NCBI GenBank assembly: GCA_023462275.1
Contig: JAEWYD010000254.1
Location: 1 to 25,092, forward strand
DNA: 25,092 bases
Reading direction: 5' to 3'
DNA from: Actinomycetes bacterium
Lineage (GTDB): Bacteria; Actinomycetota; Actinomycetes; Actinomycetales; Cellulomonadaceae
Both the position numbers and the translations under genes were made by a program. The notes beneath the pieces were generated by a model. The model saw nothing but the letters and a program-made list of their open reading frames with translations, was not told the DNA's origin and made no database searches. Shown one piece after another: positions 22,967 to 25,092 of this stretch. Each line of letters starts with the position of its first letter. Within the stretch, counting starts at the first letter, position 1.

Positions 22967-23593
22967 TCAGCCCGTGAGGGCCTCGCGCCGCTCGACGAGG
23001 ATCCGGCGCTCCTCCTGGAGGACGAACTGGATGAGGAGGTCGCGCTCGCGCTCCGTGATGCCGACGAACCGGCAGCCGTGCGCCGTCCCGCCGCGCAGGT
23101 CCTCGTGCCGCAGCACCTCCACGAGCAGGGGCACCGGACGGCGGGCGGGGAACTCAGCGCGGAGCTGGGTGCCGATCGGGAGCGGCTGGTCGGTGCGGAA
23201 ACGCATGCCGTCGGCGCTGAGGTCGAGCACCAGGGCGGCCAGCGGCGGCTCCAGCGGCACGTCCTCGCCGTCCTCCACGACGGCGTCGAACGAGAAGGCC
23301 AGGGTGACCGGGACGCGGACCGCGGTGCGACGCTGCCGCACGTCGCGCAGGCGCAGGTCGGCCAGGTCGATGAACCCCGGCCGGCTGCCGGCGACGACGG
23401 CGTCGAAGGTGCACTCGCCGCGGACGGCGCTGGCGACCTCGAGGACCACGAGGTCGCCGGGCGCGAGGACGTGGCCGCTGTAGCGGGGCGCGCTCACCTG
23501 GAGCGACGACTCGTCCGCCGACCTGATGTGGCCGGCAGCCACGAGCTCGCCGCCCTCCCCGTGCACCTCACAGGGCGCCAGCTCCAGCGACAC
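22967..23593 (-). CDS. PilZ-domain protein, probable c-di-GMP receptor (YcgR-like architecture)
   Basis: A 208-residue cytoplasmic protein. The PilZ domain (about 85-200) has both c-di-GMP contacts: R-x-x-x-R at Arg89/Arg93 in RQRRTAVRVPVTL and D-x-S-x-x-G at Asp124/Ser126/Gly129 in LDLSADGMRFRT. An N-terminal beta domain (1-80) precedes it, as in YcgR-type receptors, where c-di-GMP changes the angle between the domains. The target process is unknown; motility and cell-surface control are usual. The GTG at 23593 has GGGAG upstream. It lies 80 bases after the adenosyltransferase and 85 before threonine aldolase on the same strand; a small hairpin lies in the first gap. Confidence 0.9.
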   Translation of the reverse strand: MSLELAPCEVHGEGGELVAAGHIRSADESSLQVSAPRYSGHVLAPGDLVVLEVASAVRGECTFDAVVAGSRPGFIDLADLRLRDVRQRRTAVRVPVTLAFSFDAVVEDGEDVPLEPPLAALVLDLSADGMRFRTDQPLPIGTQLRAEFPARRPVPLLVEVLRHEDLRGGTAHGCRFVGITERERDLLIQFVLQEERRILVERREALTG

Positions 23594-23615
23594 CCGGCCC
23601 GCTCCCGCCTCTCGC

Positions 23616-23632
23616 GCGTCCCCGACGGACGC
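23616..23632. other. Short hairpin between pduO-type gene and PilZ gene
   Basis: GCGTCC (23616-23621), 5-base loop, GGACGC (23627-23632). Between two same-strand genes; either a weak terminator or part of the PilZ 5' leader. A TACTCT hexamer (23648-23643, minus strand) upstream could be a -10. Confidence 0.3.
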
Positions 23633-23673
23633 CTCTGCAGGGAGAGTAGGCGCTGGCGCCCGACCATGACGCG

Positions 23674-24219
23674 TCAGTCGTGACTCGGCGGCTCAGGTTC
23701 ACCCGCTGCGTCCCGGGCGAGGACGTAGAGGAGGTCGGAGAGCCGGTTGAGGTAGCGCACGACGGCGTCGCTCACGTCCGTCCCCCCGTCCCGCAGGCCG
23801 ACGACGGCCCGCTCCGCGCGCCGCACCACCGTGCGGCCGTGGTCCAGGTGCGCGGACGTGGCGTTCGTCCCCGGCACGAGGAACACCGGCCGGAGCGGCC
23901 GCGCCGCGACCCGGACGTCGATCGCCGCCTCGAGCGCGTCCACCATCTCCTGCGTCACGAGGGACACGCCGGGCTGGAGCCGGTCGCGATGGGAGGGGTT
24001 CGTGGCGACGTCGGCCGCGACGACGAAGAGCTCCCGCTGGCGGACGAGGACCTCGGCGGCGAGGTCCACATCCGCGCAGGTCGCGCGAGCGACGCCGAGC
24101 ACGGACACCGCCTCGTCGAGGTCCCCGCACGCCGCCACCACGGCGTCGGCCTTGGAGACCCGCCCGCCGAGGAACCGGCCCGTCGTGCCGTCGTCACCTG
24201 CTCGCGTGTAGACCCGCAC
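23674..24219 (-). CDS. Cob(I)alamin adenosyltransferase, PduO type
   Basis: A 181-residue trimeric four-helix-bundle enzyme that transfers adenosyl from ATP to cob(I)alamin, making coenzyme B12. The N-terminal ATP-binding motif reads YTRAGDDGTTGRFLGG (residues 4-19), followed by SKADAVVAACGDLDEAVSVL. The conserved helices RRAER (133-137) and YLNRLSDLLYVLARD (156-170) hold the B12/ATP site residues. The GTG at 24219 has GGAGG four bases upstream, with no plausible earlier start (the longer frame is antisense to the riboswitch). It is divergent from the riboswitch-controlled secreted protein, so the two halves of this B12 locus share a 369-base intergenic region. In other organisms PduO feeds B12-dependent mutases or reductases; none is in this window. 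Confidence 0.93.
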   Translation of the reverse strand: MRVYTRAGDDGTTGRFLGGRVSKADAVVAACGDLDEAVSVLGVARATCADVDLAAEVLVRQRELFVVAADVATNPSHRDRLQPGVSLVTQEMVDALEAAIDVRVAARPLRPVFLVPGTNATSAHLDHGRTVVRRAERAVVGLRDGGTDVSDAVVRYLNRLSDLLYVLARDAAGEPEPPSHD

Positions 24220-24301
24220 CGGACCTCCCCTTCGTCTCGGCGCACCTTCGCTCACCGGCCGCGCCCGGGGCAAGTCCGACCCGCGCTGCCCCGGACGCCG
24301 G

Positions 24302-24330
24302 GCGACCGCGTCGGCCCGCTGCAGTACGGT
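24302..24330 (+). promoter_or_regulatory. Candidate promoter of the riboswitch transcript
   Basis: TACGGT at 24325-24330 as -10, with GCGACC at 24302-24307 as a weak -35, 17 bases apart. Transcription would start near 24337, right at the first riboswitch stem. Weak match at -35. Confidence 0.4.
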
Positions 24331-24470
24331 GAGGCCACCACCCGCTCGGGTGGTGCTTTCGCAGTGGCCCGTAGGTAGGGGAAGCCGGTCCAAGTCCGGC
24401 GCTGACCCGCAACCGTAGGTCGGACGTGAGTCCGACGAGCCGGAGTACCTGCCTCGGGTCGAGAGGCTCC
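24331..24470 (+). promoter_or_regulatory. Cobalamin riboswitch
   Basis: An adenosylcobalamin/cobalamin-class riboswitch that senses B12 in the nascent mRNA. Visible elements: an outer stem GGCCAC/GTGGCC (24333-24338 with 24364-24369) around a CACCACCC/GGGTGGTG hairpin (24336-24355), the conserved GGGAAGCCGG...TCCGGCGCTGACCCGCAACCGT core (24378-24416), a perfect TCGGAC/GTCCGA hairpin (24420-24435), and the B12 box AGCCGGAGTACCTGCC at 24438-24453. Outer boundaries are approximate. It is on the plus strand and ends about 120 bases before the start of the secreted-protein gene, which it should repress when B12 is plentiful. Confidence 0.95.
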
Positions 24471-24518
24471 TACCGTCGAGGCATGCGGGACGGAGCCCGG
24501 GTCGTCCGTCGCCGCACC

Positions 24519-24583
24519 GCTCGTCCGTACGAGCCGCGTGGTGACGACGGTGCCGGGTCCGTCACGGACCCCTCAGAAAGAGG
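24519..24583 (+). promoter_or_regulatory. Riboswitch expression-platform hairpins
   Basis: Three hairpins follow the aptamer: GCTCGT/ACGAGC (24519-24534), GGGTCCG-TCA-CGGACCC (24555-24571), and CCTC/GAGG (24571-24583) around AGAAA. The last one pairs the ribosome site GAGG, five bases before the ATG, with the base run next to the second hairpin; base 24571 is shared, so the last two compete. This fits a translational switch. There is no U-tract, so transcription termination is less likely. The pairing is read by eye and not folded. Confidence 0.5.
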
Positions 24584-24588
24584 CACCG

Positions 24589-25092
24589 ATGTCCTTCTCC
24601 CCCCTGCGCGGTCGCAGGATGCTCACCACCCTGCTCCTCGCCGGCGCCTCGGTCGCCGTGGCGCCCGCCGCGCTGGCCGCCGACGCCGCGCCCGACCTGT
24701 CGGGCGGCTGCACGGACCCGGCCGGCGTCACCGTCGTCGTCGACGCCACCGCCGTGGGTGGGTCGATCAGCGTCGGCTGCGCGCCGACCGCCGCGACCGG
24801 CACCGAGGCGCTCGAGACCGCCGGCTTCACGCCCGCCAAGGACGCGGCCGGGATGATCTGCGCCATCGACGCGGCGCCGGACCCGTGCCCCGCCACCTTC
24901 ACGGGCCAGTACTGGTCCTACTGGACGGCTCCGGCCGACGGCGACTGGCAGATGTCCATGGAGGGCTCCGACACCGCCGTGCCGACGCCGGGCGCGCTCG
25001 AGGGCTGGCGGTACGGCGACGGCGCGGCCGGCCCCGGTGCCACGCCGGCCGACGTGATGGCCGCCGCAGCGGACGGTGCCGCCGACGACGCG
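24589..25092 (+). CDS. Secreted protein under B12 riboswitch control, possible cobalamin-capture component (3' end beyond window)
   Basis: At least 168 residues, continuing past the window. The N-terminus is a Sec signal peptide: basic PLRGRR, hydrophobic TTLLLAGASVAVAPA, and an A-L-A cleavage site at residues 28-30, with no lipobox Cys nearby. The mature part has four Cys residues (possible disulfides), a domain with TGTEALETAGFTPAKDA, then TGQYWSYWTAPADGDWQMSM and PGALEGWRYGDG. This S-Y-W, W-x-x-S and EGW pattern is like the small alpha/beta (DUF4430-like) domain of the transcobalamin family. The mature N-terminus begins ADAAPDLSGG. The ATG at 24589 has GAGG five bases upstream. Riboswitch control indicates a B12-related job, and a secreted B12 binder or uptake factor is the best guess; that is inference. 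Confidence 0.75.
   Translation, partial: MSFSPLRGRRMLTTLLLAGASVAVAPAALAADAAPDLSGGCTDPAGVTVVVDATAVGGSISVGCAPTAATGTEALETAGFTPAKDAAGMICAIDAAPDPCPATFTGQYWSYWTAPADGDWQMSMEGSDTAVPTPGALEGWRYGDGAAGPGATPADVMAAAADGAADDA

Noticed and set aside
24220..24393. A longer start for the adenosyltransferase
   Set aside because: It runs through the riboswitch promoter and aptamer region in antisense and lacks a ribosome site; GTG at 24219 with GGAGG is the family-typical start.
1..25092. CRISPR arrays, tRNA, rRNA and transposase genes
   Set aside because: Looked for repeats with regular spacers, tRNA cloverleafs and DDE or recombinase motifs; none seen. A tRNA scan was not run.

Overview
This is high-GC actinobacterial chromosome, most likely from the Micrococcales (Cellulomonadaceae-like). 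The evidence is the GC-rich third positions on both strands, frequent GTG starts, strong GGAGG-type ribosome sites, GTGA/ATGA start-stop overlaps, and a syntenic block also known from Mycobacterium: pgsA, DUF881, DUF1290, DUF881, garA, ftsR, DUF151 nuclease, second MerR. No rRNA, tRNA, CRISPR array or recognisable transposase gene was seen.

Layout. 1-2536 (minus): an ABC exporter cut by the window edge and an MFS exporter. 2579-3782: an aldo/keto reductase that has lost its N-terminal half, abutting a lower-GC stretch with one small unknown ORF; this is the only clearly accessory-looking patch. 3783-7333: a GNAT acetyltransferase, a large PEP/pyruvate-binding (ATP-grasp) protein with a degenerate KaiC/RecA-like N-terminus, and a divergent small membrane protein. 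7369-10779: pyruvate carboxylase. 10901-16139: the conserved envelope/division/carbon-flux block. 16174-20299: an RNB ribonuclease, then a trehalose-synthase-like GH13 enzyme translationally coupled to a luciferase-like flavin oxidoreductase. 20406-21795 (plus): a cupin and an App1-type phosphatase. 21829-24219 (minus): threonine aldolase, a PilZ protein and a PduO-type cob(I)alamin adenosyltransferase. 24331-25092 (plus): a cobalamin riboswitch in front of a secreted protein that runs off the window.

How the genes fit together. Pyruvate carboxylase, the PEP/pyruvate-binding protein and GarA all touch the pyruvate/PEP/2-oxoglutarate node. The DUF881-DUF1290-DUF881 trio and the two MerR regulators (FtsR-like and ResR/McdR-like) point to envelope growth and division. 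At the right end, the adenosyltransferase and the riboswitch-controlled secreted protein form a divergent B12 locus; the secreted protein may be an extracellular B12-capture component. That last point is inference.

The most interesting items are the B12-riboswitch secreted protein, the KaiC-like/ATP-grasp fusion without a phosphohistidine domain, the truncated reductase beside a lower-GC insertion, the missing gcvH in the garA block, and a candidate leaderless promoter for the DUF151 nuclease.
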